64,000 nucleotides of DNA from Anodontia alba. Lineage: Eukaryota > Mollusca > Bivalvia > Lucinida > Lucinidae. This document shows positions 62,605-64,000 of the stretch, piece by piece (within the stretch, counting starts at the first letter, position 1; every line of letters begins with the position of its first letter). The notes under the pieces are model-generated. The model was not told the DNA's origin. It worked only from the letters and a program-made list of their open reading frames with translations, and did no database searches. Position numbers and translations under genes: made by a program. The stretch is from contig OZ024827.1 of NCBI GenBank assembly GCA_964016985.1, positions 19,919,275 to 19,983,274 of the forward strand. Reading direction: 5' to 3'.

Positions 62605-62745
62605 CTTTTTGCTCCAAAACATACCTTGCGGATACTCACTAGAATTGTGTTATTGAGGCAATTCTGTTGAATACTCACAATATATACTTTGATGCAAAAA
62701 TTACAAAAAAAATCCCTGATTAATTACCTTATCTGGTGCTTTCAT
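62605..62745. repeat. Foldback A/H-like core
   Basis: CTCCAAAACATACCTTGCGG / CAATATATACTTTGATGC. Right end ACCTTATCTGGTGCTTTCAT. Confidence 0.65.
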
Positions 62746-62794
62746 CATTTGAACTAAAAAGTGCAAAAAAAGGGCCCCAATAGGTATGCAAATA

Positions 62795-62912
62795 TCTACC
62801 CAACAGGCATATGTCGTTTATACAACGTCGCATCAGTGTTGATGCAACGTCGTGACGTTGCATCAACATTGATACGACGTTGTCTCAACATTGTGTGCCA
62901 GCTGGGTACTGT
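62795..62912. repeat. Palindromic ACGTCG/ACGTTG repeat
   Basis: ACAACGTCGCATCAGTGTTG, then CAACGTCGTGACGTTG at the centre and CATCAACATTGATACGACGT. Flanked by CTACCCAACAGGCATA and GTGTGCCAGCTGGGTA, weak inverted ends. Confidence 0.72.
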
Positions 62913-62924
62913 CAAAAACCAAAG

Positions 62925-62995
62925 GCTCTAATCAGAATGTGCCAGTGCACATACCTATCTGGGCCTTTGCTAATTACATGTGCTCTCAGTGTCCT
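62925..62995. repeat. L fragment
   Basis: GGCTCTAATCAGAATGTGCC, TATCTGGGCCTTTGCTAATT, ACATGTGCTCTCAGTGTCC. Confidence 0.45.
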
Positions 62996-63195
62996 TTTTC
63001 AATGTGACAGCTTATTTACTGAAAAACTCGGACAGACATGATACTTCAAAGAAGAAACCAATTCTGTGAAATAATTGAGAATATTCATATGTTTATTAGG
63101 CTTCTTGCAATTATCTCAGGATATTAATGTCATTTGTCTTCAGAATTCGGGCAGTAAAAGAAATACAGTAAATGTCCTATTTGAACACTTCATTA

Positions 63196-64000
63196 TGTCC
63201 CCCCCCTGACAGGGGTGGAGACATATTGGTGCTACAATAGTCCATCTGTCTGTCCACCCGTCTGTCCATCTGTCATGCAAACATCATCATGTCTGCTCTG
63301 TAACTTGAAAACCCTTCAAGATATTTTCATTAAACTTCATAGAAATATAAAGTATCATCAGACGAGGTGCAGACCTCAAGAACCATAACTCTTGTCTATA
63401 CATTTTTTTAGTTATTCCCCTTTGAAATTAGAGAATGGTAATTTTGTGTCTGGTCTATAACTTGAAAAACGTTCAAGATATTGTCATGAAGCTTCATAGA
63501 AATATAGAGCATCATCAGACGACATGCAGAACACAAGAACCATAACTCTTGTCCATACAGTTTTGTAGTTATTCCGCTTTGAAATTTGACAATGGTCATT
63601 TTGTATCTGCTCTATAACTTGAAAACCCTTCGATATTTTCATGAAACTTCATAGAAATATAAAGCATCATCAGACATGCAGAACACAAGAACCGTAACTC
63701 TTATCTGTAGATTTTGTAGTTATTCCCCTTTAAAATTTGACAATGGTAATTTCATGTCCGCTCTATAACTTGAAAATCCTTCAAGATGTTTTCATGAAAC
63801 TTCATAGAAACATAAAGCATCATCAGACAAGCACAAGACAAGGACCATAATTCTTGTCAATATTTTTGTAGTTATTCCACTTTGAAATTTGGCAATGGTC
63901 ATTTAGTGTCTGCTCTATAACTTGAAAACCCTTCAAGATATTTTCATGAAACTTCATAGAAATATAAAGCATCATCAGACAATGTGCACAGCACAAGATC
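63196..64000 (+). mobile_element. Tandem-repeat element running off the window end
   Basis: The head is GTCCCCCCCCTGACAGGGGTG (inverted C/G blocks), then GTCTGTCC-type microsatellite (63242-63275). Monomers of ~153 bp start around TCTATAACTTGAAAA at 63297, 63452, 63610, 63762 and 63912. The 3' end is not in the window. Confidence 0.8.

Noticed and set aside
59267..64000. Fifth PPP1R16 exon
   Set aside because: Searched by eye for the continuation of the ankyrin region on the + strand; nothing matched. A profile search would be decisive.

Overview
This is a eukaryotic, intron-dominated window of AT-rich DNA. It most likely comes from a bivalve mollusc, probably a heterodont clam or mussel, though the species is not resolved. 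The evidence is spliceosomal exons with GT/AG borders, tRNA-derived SINEs with target-site duplications, a decayed mariner, and several 'pearl'/HINE-like elements. The last have a GTCC/GTCY microsatellite head, ~145-345 bp tandem monomers and a 3' hairpin, a layout known from bivalve genomes.

Only one host gene is recognisable: the 5' part of a protein phosphatase 1 regulatory subunit 16 gene (PPP1R16A/B, MYPT3/TIMAP family) on the + strand. Its coding exons are at 24377-24632, 39318-39388, 49494-49639 and 59163-59266. Together they give the first 192 codons: the basic N-terminal region, the RVxF phosphatase-docking motif and the first ankyrin repeats. The rest of the gene lies beyond position 64000. 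A CpG-richer, repeat-poor island in intron 1 holds a possible alternative first exon (36004-36073) that is phase-compatible with exon 2.

Almost everything else is dispersed repeats, mainly short palindromic (foldback) elements of about 180-370 bp. Family labels used below. A: ends GCTCCAGATAAG, core ACATATGTTGTGGGTACTCATT. B: ends GGAGGAGTATTTGATGATAA, same core as A. C: TTAA-flanked, core GACATTTCATGCAAATTGTC. D: TTAACCCTTAAAGCGCC ends, core close to C. D2: same ends as D, core of E/F. E: TTAACCCTTGTCCTGCTGAA ends, core CAAACAGTGTAGATCCAGAT. F: ACCGTATTTACCCTAAGTAT ends, E-like core. G: ACCGTATTCAACCTAATTAC ends, core of A. H: GGGGTTTACAGGGGTATACA shoulder, core close to A. I: GGGCCCAGTTGTTCAAAG ends. 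J: TTAACCCATTGTAGTC ends, E-like core. K and L: further shoulders on the E-like core. M, N, O, Q: other inverted-repeat elements. The main structural observation is modularity: a few stem cores recur under many unrelated shoulders and ends.

Layout. 1-8.9 kb: foldbacks and SINEs. 8.9-11.9 kb: a HINE-like element with dimeric tandem repeats inside a G element. 12-19 kb: foldbacks. 19.2-20.5 kb: a dead mariner inside an A element. 20.6-23.8 kb: nested SINE and foldbacks. 24.4 kb: exon 1. 29.3-32.2 kb: a tandem-repeat element nested in another. 32.5-36.4 kb: a CpG-richer block with a TIR element and SINEs. 39.3 kb: exon 2. 49.5 kb: exon 3. 51.2-54.7 kb: composite HINE-like arrays. 59.2 kb: exon 4. 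59.7-64 kb: more tandem-type and foldback repeats, with an array running off the end.
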